NCBI GenBank assembly: GCA_964613665.1
Contig: CAZTIG010000017.1
Location: 1-64,000 of the forward strand
Reading direction: 5' to 3'
Source: CAZQFV01 sp964613665
GTDB taxonomy: Bacteria; Chloroflexota; Chloroflexia; DTKN01
Length of the DNA: 64,000 bases
Both the position numbers and the translations under genes were made by a program. Every line of letters begins with the position of its first letter. Within the stretch, counting starts at the first letter, position 1. The notes under the pieces are model-generated. The model did no database searches. It was not told where the DNA came from and saw only the letters and a program-made list of their open reading frames with translations. Shown here piece by piece: positions 24,602 through 32,935 of the stretch.

Positions 24602-25783
24602 ATGAAGAGGGAGAAAGGTCCTACTTCTGTGCGCTTCGAGTTCGCCACTGCCGCACGCATCGTCTTTGGCCGCGGCACCCTCTCTGAGGTCGGGCCGCTG
24701 GCCGCCGAGATGGGCCGGCGCGCCCTGGTCGTCACCGGCGGCGCGGCCGGCCGCACCAGGCCCCTCCTGGATGTCCTGGACCGACAGGGACTGCCCTGGG
24801 CGGCGTTCGCCGTCGCCGGCGAGCCCACACTGGAGCTCGTCCGCCAGGCCGTGGCCCAGGCCGCCACCGCAGGCTGCGACGTGGTCATCGGCTTTGGCGG
24901 GGGCAGTGCCCTGGACACGGCCAAGGCAGTCGCCGGCCTGCTCACGAGCGGCGGCGACCCGCTGGACTATGTGGAGGTCATCGGCCGCGGCCAGCCCCTG
25001 GCGCGGCCGGCCGCGCCGCTCATCGCCATCCCCACCACCGCCGGCACCGGCAGCGAGGTCACGCGCAACGCCGTGCTCTCCTCGCCCGAGCACGGGGTAA
25101 AGGTCAGCCTGCGCAGCCCGCACCTGCTGCCGCGCCTGGCGCTGGTCGACCCCGAGCTGACCTACAGCCTGCCGCCGGCCGTCACCGCCAGCACGGGGCT
25201 CGACGCCCTCACCCAGCTGATCGAGCCGTTCGTCTCCACGCGGGCCAACCAGCTCACCGACGCGCTCTGCCGGGAAGGGATGGCCCTGGTGTCGCGGGCG
25301 CTGCGGCGGGCCTGCGAGGACGGTCAGGACGCCACCGCCCGCGAGGAGATGTCCCTGGCCAGCCTCTTCAGCGGGATGGCCCTGGCCAACGCCGGCCTGG
25401 GCGCCGTTCACGGCCTGGCCGCGGCCATCGGGGGAGCCTTCGCCGCCCCCCACGGGGCGGTCTGCGCGCGCCTGCTGCCGCCGGTGATGGCGGCGAACGT
25501 GCGCGCGCTTCGCGAGCGCGCGCCGGAGAGCGGGGCCCTGCCACGCTACGACGAGGTGGCCCGCATCGTGAGCGGGCGCGCCGACGCCCGTGCCGACGAG
25601 GGCGTCGCCTGGGTCCAGGAGCTCGTCGGTGCCCTGGGGATCCCGCCTCTTTCCCACTACGGCGTCGGGCCGGCCGACGTGCCTGCCCTGGTCGAGAAGG
25701 CGCTCGCGGCCAGCAGCACCAGGGGCAACCCGGTGCCGCTTGGCGCGGCGGAGCTGGCGGAAGTGCTTGCCCGGGCCACCTGA
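24602..25783 (+). CDS. Iron-containing alcohol dehydrogenase, second copy
   Basis: A 393-aa Fe-dependent alcohol dehydrogenase only distantly like the copy across the gap. It has GFGGGSALDTAKAVA for NAD(P) binding and PTTAGTGSEVTRNAV. Metal ligands are the Asp of TASTGLDALTQLIEPF and His residues of GAVHGLAAAIGGAFAAPHG. The position normally held by a His two turns after the Asp is Gln (DALTQLIE), as in maleylacetate-reductase-like and some lactaldehyde-type members. This may mean altered metal use. The ATG at 24602 has a GAGGAG site. Last gene of the plus-strand set. Confidence 0.92.
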   Translation: MKREKGPTSVRFEFATAARIVFGRGTLSEVGPLAAEMGRRALVVTGGAAGRTRPLLDVLDRQGLPWAAFAVAGEPTLELVRQAVAQAATAGCDVVIGFGGGSALDTAKAVAGLLTSGGDPLDYVEVIGRGQPLARPAAPLIAIPTTAGTGSEVTRNAVLSSPEHGVKVSLRSPHLLPRLALVDPELTYSLPPAVTASTGLDALTQLIEPFVSTRANQLTDALCREGMALVSRALRRACEDGQDATAREEMSLASLFSGMALANAGLGAVHGLAAAIGGAFAAPHGAVCARLLPPVMAANVRALRERAPESGALPRYDEVARIVSGRADARADEGVAWVQELVGALGIPPLSHYGVGPADVPALVEKALAASSTRGNPVPLGAAELAEVLARAT

Positions 25784-25996
25784 GGCCGGCGCACGGACCT
25801 CGCCGGAGCCCAGGAGCCACCGCACGGGGGATAGCGGAAAGCGCGCAGCCCGGTCGTGCCGCACCGATCTCTCTGCCCGGAGGTCCCTGGTGAAGGAAGC
25901 GAAACCTTGGGCCGCGCAGAGCCGTCTGGACAGCGCGGAAGGGGTCCTCCGCAAGCGCTACCATTCCCGGCCCTAGGCACAGATGGAGGTACGATC

Positions 25997-28135
25997 ATGA
26001 AGAGACCGCTGTTCCTGGTACTGCTCCTGGCAGCCCTCCTCTCCTCCTGTGGTCCCCAGCCCAGCCCCACCCCGGGGCCGCCCCAGCCGGTTGTTGTCTC
26101 CCGCGGCGGCTTTGCCGCCCACGTGGCCGTGCCCGTGGACGTGCGGCTCTCGGCGCCCGGCTACACACCCGACCTGGCCCTGGTGGCCAACCCCGACGTG
26201 CTGGCGGGACTCAGCCCGCGGCAGCGCGCCGCCCTGGAGAGGAGCGGCTTTGTCGTCATCCCCGGGGAGAGCACCCAGATCTATGCCCTCTACCAGCAGG
26301 CGCAGAAGCGCAACGCCCCCATCTTTGTCACCAGCGACGCCGTGCTGCACACCTTCCACATCCTCTACGACTACGCGCTGCGTTTGGCGGAGATCGACCA
26401 CTTCATCGCCGACCTGGAGGCGCTGAATGCGGCCATGCTGCGCTCGGCCGAGGCCGACTACGGTGCCAGCAGCGGCCTGATGCAGGAGAGCGCCCGGCAG
26501 AACCTGGCCTTTTTCGCCGTGGCCACGCGGCTGCTGACACCGGAGGCAGAGGTGCCCGGCAGCGTGCGCGACCTCGTGGACCGGGAGCTGGCCCTGATTG
26601 CGGCCCACGGCGGCTTCGGGACGTCGCCGATCTTTGGCTATCAGGAGGACTATAGCCAGTACGTCCCCCGCGGCCACTACACCCGCAACGAGGACTTTCA
26701 GCGCTACTTCCGGGCCATGATGTGGTACGGGCGGATGTCCTTTCACCTCACCAACCCCGACGACCCGGCGGCGGCCCGCCGCGAGACGCGCGCGGCGCTC
26801 CTGATCGTGCGGGCGCTCCACAACGCCAGGGCCGGCGACGAGCCGGCCCTGGACGCCTGGGAGCGCATCTACGAGCCCACCGCCTTCTTCGTCGGCACCG
26901 CCGACGACCTGACGGTCCATGACTATGCCGCCGTGGCCCAGGACGTCTACGGGGGGCTGCCCGACACCGCCACCCTGGCCGACGAGGCCCGGCTGGATGC
27001 CTTCATCGCTGCAGCCAGGACGCTGCGCCCTCCGGCCATCGTCGGGGGGCTGGTGACGGACCAGGAGGATGCGCAGGAGGTGACCATGGGCTTCCGTTTC
27101 ATGGGCCAGCGCTTCATCCCCGACAGCTACATCTTCCAGCAGCTCGTCTACGACCAGGTCGGGCTGTACCGGGGCAGCGGCCAGCCCTTTACGCTGTCGC
27201 CGTCCCAGGCCGGCCCCATCCGCGGCTTTCCGCGGGGACTGGACCTGCCGGCCGCCCTGGGCAGCGCGCGGGCCCTGGCCATCCTCACCGCCGAGGGCGA
27301 CACCGACTACCACGGATACGCCGAGCAGCTGGCCAAGATGCAAGGAGAGTTCGCCGCCCTGCCGGCCGAGCAGTGGACGGCCAACCTCTACTGGAGCTGG
27401 CTGCACAGTCTGCAGCCTCTGCTGTCGCCCAAGGGCGAGGGCTATCCCTTCTTCATGCGTTCGCCGGCCTGGGCGGACAAGGAGTTGCACGCCTGGCTGG
27501 GCTCCTGGACCGAGCTGCGCCACGACACCATCCTCTACGCCAAGCAGTCCTACACCGTCCTTGCCAACGGCATACCGCCGCAGCCCGAGGTCACCCGCGG
27601 CTACGTCGAGCCCCAGCCCGAGGTGTACGCCCGGCTGGCCGCCCTGGCGGCGCAGATGCGCAGCGGCCTGGGCGATCGCGGCCTGCTGAACGAGGAGATG
27701 GCAGCCAAGCTCCGGCAGATGGAGGAGCTGCTGCTCGCCTGCAAGACGATCAGCGAGAAGGAGCTGCGCGGCGAGGGCCTGAGCGAGGACGAGTACGCCA
27801 CCATTTGGCACATCGGCGACACGCTGGAGAACCTGACTACCTTTTCCCAGCAAGTGGCCGGAGAGATCACCTCCGAGGCCGACGAGCAGATGGCGCTGGT
27901 AGCCGACGTGCACACCGACACGAACACAGGCCAGGTGCTGGAGGAAGGCATCGGCAGCGCCTTTCCCATCTACGTCGTGGTGGTGGTGGACGGGCAGCAG
28001 GTGGTGACAGTGGGCGGGACCTTTTCCCACTACGAGTTCAAGTGGCCCATGGCCGACCGGTTGACGGACGAGGCCTGGCAGGTGATGCCGCGGCCGGAGC
28101 GGCCGGCCTGGACACAGAGCTTCATCGTCGAGTAG
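25997..28135 (+). CDS. DUF3160 lipoprotein
   Basis: A 712-aa lipoprotein with lipobox LSSC (Cys18), a short Pro/Thr linker and one long DUF3160 domain to the C-terminus. Family landmarks are FVTSDAVLHTFHILYDYAL, YFRAMMWYGRMSFHL, FMGQRFIPDSYIFQQLVYD and ILYAKQSYTV. The fold is mostly helical with a C-terminal beta-rich end. Function is unknown, though these proteins are common in Chloroflexota, Firmicutes and Deinococcus. The ATG at 25997 has GGAGGT six to seven bases upstream. It stands alone between a 210-bp gap and a terminator-like hairpin. Confidence 0.9.
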   Translation: MKRPLFLVLLLAALLSSCGPQPSPTPGPPQPVVVSRGGFAAHVAVPVDVRLSAPGYTPDLALVANPDVLAGLSPRQRAALERSGFVVIPGESTQIYALYQQAQKRNAPIFVTSDAVLHTFHILYDYALRLAEIDHFIADLEALNAAMLRSAEADYGASSGLMQESARQNLAFFAVATRLLTPEAEVPGSVRDLVDRELALIAAHGGFGTSPIFGYQEDYSQYVPRGHYTRNEDFQRYFRAMMWYGRMSFHLTNPDDPAAARRETRAALLIVRALHNARAGDEPALDAWERIYEPTAFFVGTADDLTVHDYAAVAQDVYGGLPDTATLADEARLDAFIAAARTLRPPAIVGGLVTDQEDAQEVTMGFRFMGQRFIPDSYIFQQLVYDQVGLYRGSGQPFTLSPSQAGPIRGFPRGLDLPAALGSARALAILTAEGDTDYHGYAEQLAKMQGEFAALPAEQWTANLYWSWLHSLQPLLSPKGEGYPFFMRSPAWADKELHAWLGSWTELRHDTILYAKQSYTVLANGIPPQPEVTRGYVEPQPEVYARLAALAAQMRSGLGDRGLLNEEMAAKLRQMEELLLACKTISEKELRGEGLSEDEYATIWHIGDTLENLTTFSQQVAGEITSEADEQMALVADVHTDTNTGQVLEEGIGSAFPIYVVVVVDGQQVVTVGGTFSHYEFKWPMADRLTDEAWQVMPRPERPAWTQSFIVE

Positions 28136-28170
28136 AGCCGCGGGGTCTCCGGTGGACCTGCCGGCCATCG

Positions 28171-28202
28171 ACAGGGGCGTAGCCAGCGCGCCGCGCCCCT
28201 GT
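28171..28202. terminator. Hairpin between convergent DUF3160 and ABC-F genes
   Basis: A 9-bp stem ACAGGGGCG/CGCCCCTGT with a 14-nt loop, followed by TT on the plus strand. Confidence 0.5.
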
Positions 28203-28323
28203 TTCGCTGCACCCAGCGGACTCTCGCCCTCCTTGTGCGGGTCGAGCCCGTGCGGCCAGTCCCGTGACGTGACATATGAACCGCAGAGAACACCAGACCG
28301 CCGCGCATCGGCGTCCCGCCGCA

Positions 28324-29982
28324 CTAGGCAGGGCGCGCGCTTTTGGCCTGCTGGTACTCGGCGTAGTTGCCCGCGTACGACGTCAGAGTCCCCGCATCCA
28401 GCTCGGTGATGCGGTCCACGACCCGGTCCAGGAAGTACCGGTCGTGGGAGATCACCAGGACCGTCCCGGAAAAGTCCTCCAGGGCATCCTCCAGTACCTC
28501 GGCCGAGGCGATGTCCAGGTTGTTGGTGGGCTCGTCCAGTAGGAGGAAGTTGGCGCCCGAGAGCACCAACAGGGCGAGCTGCAGGCGGCTGCGCTCTCCA
28601 CCGGAGAGGTTGGCCACCGGCGCGCGGCACTGCTCATAGCGGAAGAGAAAGCGGCCCAGGAAGCGCACGGCGTCGGCCTCGGCGAGGCTGGCCACACGCC
28701 GCACCGTCTCGATCGGGGTGAGGGCATAGTCGAGCGTCTCGTGCTCCTGGGCGTAGTAGCCGATGCGGACGCTGGGGCCGAGCCTGATCTGGCCCGCGTT
28801 CGGGGGGTACTCCCCGAGAATCAGGCGGAAGAGCACCGATTTGCCCGAGCCGTTGGGGCCGATCATGCCGACGCGCTCGCCGTGCCAGATCAGCAGATCC
28901 AGGCCGGCGAGGATCACCGCCTCCGCCCCACCGGGCGTAGCTGCGGGGAAGGACTTGGCCAGGCCGGCGATCTCCAGGACCTTGTTGCTGCCGCGCCAGC
29001 CCTGTAGCTCCAGCCGCATGCGCTTGCGCTCCAGGACGGGCCGGTCGATACGCTCCATGCGCTCGAGGCGATTGAGGATATTCATGCCGCGGCGGGAGAA
29101 CTTTGGGTTGTCGTAGACCTCGCCCCAGGTCAGCAGGCGCCTGGCGGCCTGTTCCAGGCGGGTGATCTCCTTCTGCTGCGCCTGGTAGAGCTGCTGCTGG
29201 CGCTGCAGGCGCAGCTGCTTCTCAAAGGCGTACTCCGAGTAGGTGCCCTGGTAGCGGGTGAGCCGGCCGTCCTCGATCTCCACGATCTCGTCCACCACCA
29301 CGTCCAGCAGGTAGCGGTCGTGCGACACGATGACGACTCCGCCCGGGTAGCTGGCCAGCAATCGCTCCAGACGCTGCTTGCTGGCCAGATCCAGGTGGTT
29401 GTCGGGCTCGTCCAGCAGCAGCAGGTCGGGCTGCTGCAGAAGCAACCGGGTCAGACCGACGAGCTTCTTCTGCCCGCCGCTGAGCGCTTCGATGGGCAGA
29501 TCGTGCGTGGGCTCGTCCAGGCCCAGCCCGTACAGGGTAGCCCGCACGCGGCCCTCATAGCCGGGTCCGCCGAGGTCCTCGTAGCGCTGCAGCAGGCGTG
29601 CCTGGGCGTCCAGGGCCCGCGACAGGGCGGTCTCGTCTCCGTAGACGGCCGGGTCGGCCAACTGCTCCTCGACACGGGCCAGCTCCGCCTGGACCTGCCC
29701 CAGCTCGGCCACGGCCGAGGCGGCCTCCTGCCACACGGTGTAGCCCGGCTCCAGGTGAGGCTCCTGCGGCAGGTAGCCGATGGTCAGCCCGCGGCGACGG
29801 ACGACTGTTCCGGCGTCGCTCGCAAGCTCGCCGACGAGGAGGCGCAGCAGGGTGCTCTTACCGCTGCCGTTCGGGCCGATCAGGCCGACGCAGCGGTCGT
29901 CGTGCACCTCCCAGGAGAGGTCGGTGAAGACAGGCCGGGCGAAATAGGTAAAGCGAACGCGGTCCAGGCTCACCGCAATCAT
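28324..29982 (-). CDS. ABC-F family ATPase
   Basis: A 552-aa soluble protein with two ABC domains and no membrane helices, so of the ABC-F group that acts on ribosomes. Both Walker A motifs (GPNGSGKST and GPNGSGKSV), both signature motifs (LSGGQKK and LSGGERSRLQL) and both Walker B motifs (LLLLDEPDNHLDL and FLLLDEPTNNLDI) are intact. The interdomain linker (about 240-320) is Gln/Arg-rich. The arm and a long C-terminal coiled coil are short or absent. The ATG at 29982 begins MIAVSLDRV. Upstream frame is open but not coding-like. A leader of roughly 185 nt separates promoter and start. Subtype (EttA, Uup, antibiotic resistance) cannot be assigned. Confidence 0.9.
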   Translation of the reverse strand: MIAVSLDRVRFTYFARPVFTDLSWEVHDDRCVGLIGPNGSGKSTLLRLLVGELASDAGTVVRRRGLTIGYLPQEPHLEPGYTVWQEAASAVAELGQVQAELARVEEQLADPAVYGDETALSRALDAQARLLQRYEDLGGPGYEGRVRATLYGLGLDEPTHDLPIEALSGGQKKLVGLTRLLLQQPDLLLLDEPDNHLDLASKQRLERLLASYPGGVVIVSHDRYLLDVVVDEIVEIEDGRLTRYQGTYSEYAFEKQLRLQRQQQLYQAQQKEITRLEQAARRLLTWGEVYDNPKFSRRGMNILNRLERMERIDRPVLERKRMRLELQGWRGSNKVLEIAGLAKSFPAATPGGAEAVILAGLDLLIWHGERVGMIGPNGSGKSVLFRLILGEYPPNAGQIRLGPSVRIGYYAQEHETLDYALTPIETVRRVASLAEADAVRFLGRFLFRYEQCRAPVANLSGGERSRLQLALLVLSGANFLLLDEPTNNLDIASAEVLEDALEDFSGTVLVISHDRYFLDRVVDRITELDAGTLTSYAGNYAEYQQAKSARPA

Positions 29983-30012
29983 GACATAACACTCCAATCG
30001 CACAGAGACGGC

Positions 30013-30037
30013 CCCTGGCCTCCTCAAGGAGCCAGGG
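30013..30037 (-). promoter_or_regulatory. Leader hairpin upstream of the ABC-F gene
   Basis: In the mRNA leader a 10-bp stem with one bulged base and a TTGA tetraloop (arms 30013-30023 and 30028-30037) lies 30 bases before the start codon. Some ABC-F genes are controlled by leader attenuation. Here no U-tract follows, so a role is uncertain. Confidence 0.35.
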
Positions 30038-30171
30038 AGGGTCTGGGCAGTGCGACTCTGCCAGAGGTCGGGCCCGCTGCCGGCCGGGGCCGCTGGCACC
30101 AACCCGCGCCCACGCGGTGGCAGTGGAGTGCGCGTGGCCGGCTGCGGGGCGGTAATCGGAATGCGGAGGCC

Positions 30172-30180
30172 ATTATACCA
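30172..30180 (-). promoter_or_regulatory. Extended -10 for the ABC-F gene
   Basis: Minus strand TGG-TATAAT, 190 bases upstream of the start. No good -35. Confidence 0.5.
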
Positions 30181-30457
30181 CAATATCGCGGCCCGGCGAG
30201 GGGACATAATGGCGCAGGCACGCTGCTGCGCTTGACAGGAGAGAGTGGGGGCGCGCGGGGCGATGTGCGCAGCGCGCCGCTCCGGTGCAGCGCGTGCCGC
30301 ATGGGCACATGCATGCAACGCGACCGCCGGACGGGTGTGCCGCCTGCAGAAACTTCCGATAAGAGACCTTATGTTGTTGGCGGGGCGTTTCGGGCCTGAG
30401 GAGTGACATAACCCCCCTGCGGACGCGACCCCACCTGGGCCGCCCTGGGGTGGCGAG
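30181..30457. other. Gap between divergent ABC-F and ParA promoters
   Basis: I see no gene, RNA or clear repeat in this stretch. It carries TGACATAAC at 30404-30412, a motif also present at 29982-29990, without known meaning. Confidence 0.5.
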
Positions 30458-30486
30458 ATGACACGCTGCACCCCTTGTGCTATAAT
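30458..30486 (+). promoter_or_regulatory. Promoter of the ParA-zinc-ribbon gene
   Basis: ATGACA, 17-bp spacer, TATAAT with TGC before it (extended -10). Confidence 0.7.
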
Positions 30487-30535
30487 GCCCCCATCTGCCC
30501 GGACACCGTGTCCGACCGCCGCGCCAGGGGGGCCG

Positions 30536-31675
30536 ATGCGCAAGATCGCCGTCGTCAACTTCAAGGGCGGCACCGGCAAGACGACCACCGTCGTCAACGT
30601 TGGTGCCGGCCTGGCCCTGCGCGGTCAGCGCGTCCTCCTCGTGGACGCCGACCCCCAGGGCGGCGTGGCCCTCTCCCTCGGCCTGTCTTATGTCTACTCC
30701 CTGACCGACGCCATTGCCGGCGCAGCCGCCATCCAGCAGTGCGTCACCAACGCCCGCGAGCGCCTGGACGTCATCCCCGCCGGCGCGGCGCTGCTGCCGG
30801 TCCAGCTCCACCGGGCGCTCTCTCGCTACGTCGACTATACAAAGGTGCTTGGCGATATCCTCCGGCCGCTGGAGGGCAGCTACGACTGGGCCCTTCTCGA
30901 CTGCGCCACCTCGATCACGCTCCTCACTGTCAATGCCCTGGCCTGCGCCGACGAGGTCTTTGTCCCAACCCGGGTCGAGTTCCTCTCCCTGGCCGGCCTC
31001 AACCAGGTCCTGGAGAACCTGGCCCGCATACGCTTCCCCGGCCAGCCCCGCCAGGCCGCCACTGACCTGGGTGTCTCGCTCATCATCCCCACCATGTACG
31101 ATGCGCGCGACCGCCAGGCGGGGCGCCTGCTGGCCGAGCTGCGCCGCATCTACGGCCGACACGTGACCCACCCGATCCGCGCCAATATGCGCCTCTCCGA
31201 GGCCCCGGCCCACCACAGGACCATCTACGAGCATGCCCCCGCCAGCGCCGGTGCCGCGGACTACAGCCGCCTGGTGGGCATCGTCCTACAGGAGACGTCC
31301 CTGGCCGAAGAGCAGCCAATCGGCCTGAACATGGTGTTTCCACTTGCCCACGAGGAACTGCCCGCGGCCCTCGTGCAGGAGGAAACCCCCACCCCCAGGG
31401 GAACCCCTGCCCCCGAGGATGTCTCCACCTCCATGGAAGTCCCGCCGGCCGACACGCAACCGGCTCCCGCCGAGGACTCCACACCCGCCCCAGAGGCCCC
31501 GCCGGCCGGGCCGCAGCTCCCTGCCCCCCCTGCCACGCCGGCACCGGCCTTGTCCTCATGCCCCTACTGCGGCAGCCACCTGGTCTCCCTCAACGTGGCC
31601 GGCTACCGCGTCTACCAGTGCGATCGCTGCGGATACCAGAAGCAGGTCCTGCTGCGGGACCTGCACAGACGCTGA
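30536..31675 (+). CDS. Orphan ParA-family ATPase with C-terminal zinc ribbon
   Basis: A 379-aa protein. Residues 1-255 are a ParA/Soj ATPase with deviant Walker A FKGGTGKTTT, Walker A' LLVDADPQGG and Walker B-like ALLDCATS. Residues 275-335 are a Pro/Thr/Glu linker. The C-terminus is a zinc ribbon with CPYCGSH and CDRCGYQ. No parB or parS is adjacent, so chromosome or plasmid partition is not implied, and positioning of another cargo is possible. The zinc ribbon probably binds a partner or nucleic acid. The ATG at 30536 starts exactly at the ATPase core (MRKIAVVNFKGG). A strong promoter precedes it. In DCATS the usual catalytic-region DxPP motif is altered. Confidence 0.85.
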   Translation: MRKIAVVNFKGGTGKTTTVVNVGAGLALRGQRVLLVDADPQGGVALSLGLSYVYSLTDAIAGAAAIQQCVTNARERLDVIPAGAALLPVQLHRALSRYVDYTKVLGDILRPLEGSYDWALLDCATSITLLTVNALACADEVFVPTRVEFLSLAGLNQVLENLARIRFPGQPRQAATDLGVSLIIPTMYDARDRQAGRLLAELRRIYGRHVTHPIRANMRLSEAPAHHRTIYEHAPASAGAADYSRLVGIVLQETSLAEEQPIGLNMVFPLAHEELPAALVQEETPTPRGTPAPEDVSTSMEVPPADTQPAPAEDSTPAPEAPPAGPQLPAPPATPAPALSSCPYCGSHLVSLNVAGYRVYQCDRCGYQKQVLLRDLHRR

Positions 31676-31746
31676 GGGATACAACACCCCGCACCCATCC
31701 CGGATGAGCGCGGAGGAATCGCGCGGCCATGCTCCCGGCTGCCGTG

Positions 31747-32235
31747 TCACGGCGCGCTCTGCCCGGTCCCCTCCACCAGATGGCCTCCCTGGACCCACGC
31801 CGCAATCCCGCCCTGCAGCACGACCACGTGATGGACTCCCGCCTCCTTCGCCGCCAGCGCCGCACGGGCGCTCTCCGCCTCGTTCCCTCAGGCGCAGTAG
31901 AACACGATCAGCCGGTCCAGCGGCAGCTCGCCGGCCCGCGCAGGCACCTGCGCCTCGGGCATGGAGATGGCGCCGGCAATGTGCTGCTGCTCGTAGCTCG
32001 CCTGGCTACGCACGTCGACCACAATGATGGTCTCGCCGGCCGCCAGCCGGCCTGCCAGCTCGTCCACCGTGATCCTGGGGATGCCGGCGGTCGACGAGAC
32101 CGCGGTCGCCGTGACGCCGCGCGCCGGAGGCACCGTGGGGCCGGCCCCGGCTGCCGGGGCCGATTGCCCCCGCGCATAGCAGCCGGCCAGCAGCAGAACC
32201 GGCAACAGGAGCACCACAGCCATACCGCGTCTCAT
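31747..32235 (-). CDS. Rhodanese-domain lipoprotein with in-frame UGA (possible selenoprotein or pseudogene)
   Basis: A lipoprotein (lipobox LAGC, Cys19) with one rhodanese domain. The sequence runs GIPRITVDELAGRLAAGE, VVDVRSQASYEQQHIAGA, then the active-site loop LIVFYCA. The next codon is TGA (31890-31888), after which the same frame continues for 46 sense codons with typical rhodanese sequence (GNEAESARAALAAKEAG, VVVLQGGIAAW) to a final TGA at 31749-31747. The canonical nucleophile Cys114 is kept and the UGA is codon 116, where homologues often carry Cys or Ser. A 6-bp hairpin with loop CGTGC starts 15 bases after the UGA. Either selenocysteine is inserted, or a nonsense change or sequence error truncates the protein to 115 aa. 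Last gene of the minus-strand block. Confidence 0.7.
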
Positions 32236-32270
32236 TGTCGTCTGCCCTCGTCCTCGCACCGCCCGAATCG

Positions 32271-32651
32271 CTACGCCCGCGGACGGTAGCTACCCAGCTC
32301 GATCTCGTCTCCCACCTGGACCTTGTCCAGCAGCACCGGATGGCCTTCCAGGAAGTAGCGCGCCGGCCGGCCGGGGCCGTAGTACGGCCGCCAGGGCCTG
32401 GCCAGGACCTTGCGCACGACACGCCTGTCGTTGTCCAGCCAGATCACGGCGATGGGGAAGGAGACGAAGAACATGTGGATGGCCGCGTCGATGGCGCTCT
32501 CGCGATCCAGCACAAAGAGATAGACCTCGTCCTCGGCAAGAGGCCGGCGGAACATGAGCCCTCGCCCGCGGGAGAGGAAGCTGTCACACACCACGATCCG
32601 CCGGGCCAGGTCCGCGCCCGTGGTCCGATTGCGCACAGCCGGTTCCGCCAT
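32271..32651 (-). CDS. DUF192 protein
   Basis: A 126-aa DUF192-family protein: RTTGADLARRIVVCDSFLSR, then GLMFRRPLAEDEVYLFVLD, the conserved IHMFFVSFPIAVIWLD core, and the closing segment LEGHPVLLDKVQVGDEIEL. The fold is a small beta-barrel of unknown biochemical role. Most relatives are exported, but here there is no signal peptide, so it is predicted cytoplasmic. It sits between an EF-Tu-domain-like gene and the rhodanese gene with gaps of 29 and 35 bases, consistent with one transcript. Confidence 0.88.
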   Translation of the reverse strand: MAEPAVRNRTTGADLARRIVVCDSFLSRGRGLMFRRPLAEDEVYLFVLDRESAIDAAIHMFFVSFPIAVIWLDNDRRVVRKVLARPWRPYYGPGRPARYFLEGHPVLLDKVQVGDEIELGSYRPRA

Positions 32652-32680
32652 GTGCTTCTCCTACGCCGGTCCGGGGCGCC

Positions 32681-32932
32681 CTACGAGACCCGGTAGACCC
32701 GGTTCCCCTCGCGCACCTTCTCGGCCACGAGCAGGCCCACCTCCTGGCCGGGCAGCGCCTCCGCTACCGCCTCGTGCTCGATCTCCATCGAGGCGACCTC
32801 CTGCTCAAAGTCCGCGCCGCGCCCAAAGATGTGGATCCGGTCGCCCAACTTCAGCCGGCCCGATAGCCGCACCGCGGCCACCCCGATCCGACCGTAGTAG
32901 TGGGTCACCTCGCCGATCAGCCTCTCGGCCAT
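32681..32932 (-). CDS. EF-Tu domain-2-like small protein
   Basis: An 83-aa protein forming a single translation-factor beta-barrel like domain 2 of EF-Tu: EVTHYYGRIGVAAVRLSG, LKLGDRIHIFGRG, then EIEHEAVAEALPGQEVGLLV and a closing strand. There is no GTPase domain. Such stand-alone barrels occur widely and their role is unknown. The ATG at 32932 is three bases from the stop of the tRNA nucleotidyltransferase fusion, with its ribosome site (GGAGGTGA) inside that gene, so the two are tightly coupled. This suggests a link with tRNA. Confidence 0.85.
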   Translation of the reverse strand: MAERLIGEVTHYYGRIGVAAVRLSGRLKLGDRIHIFGRGADFEQEVASMEIEHEAVAEALPGQEVGLLVAEKVREGNRVYRVS

Positions 32933-32935
32933 CGC

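Noticed and set aside
24212..25954. Minus-strand frame of 580 codons opposite the second Fe-ADH
   Set aside because: Shadow of the plus-strand gene; no motif and no ribosome site.
31888..32235. Rhodanese gene simply ending at the TGA at 31888
   Set aside because: Stopping there would cut the domain immediately after its active-site Cys, and clear rhodanese sequence follows in the same frame, so a plain truncated gene is a poorer description.
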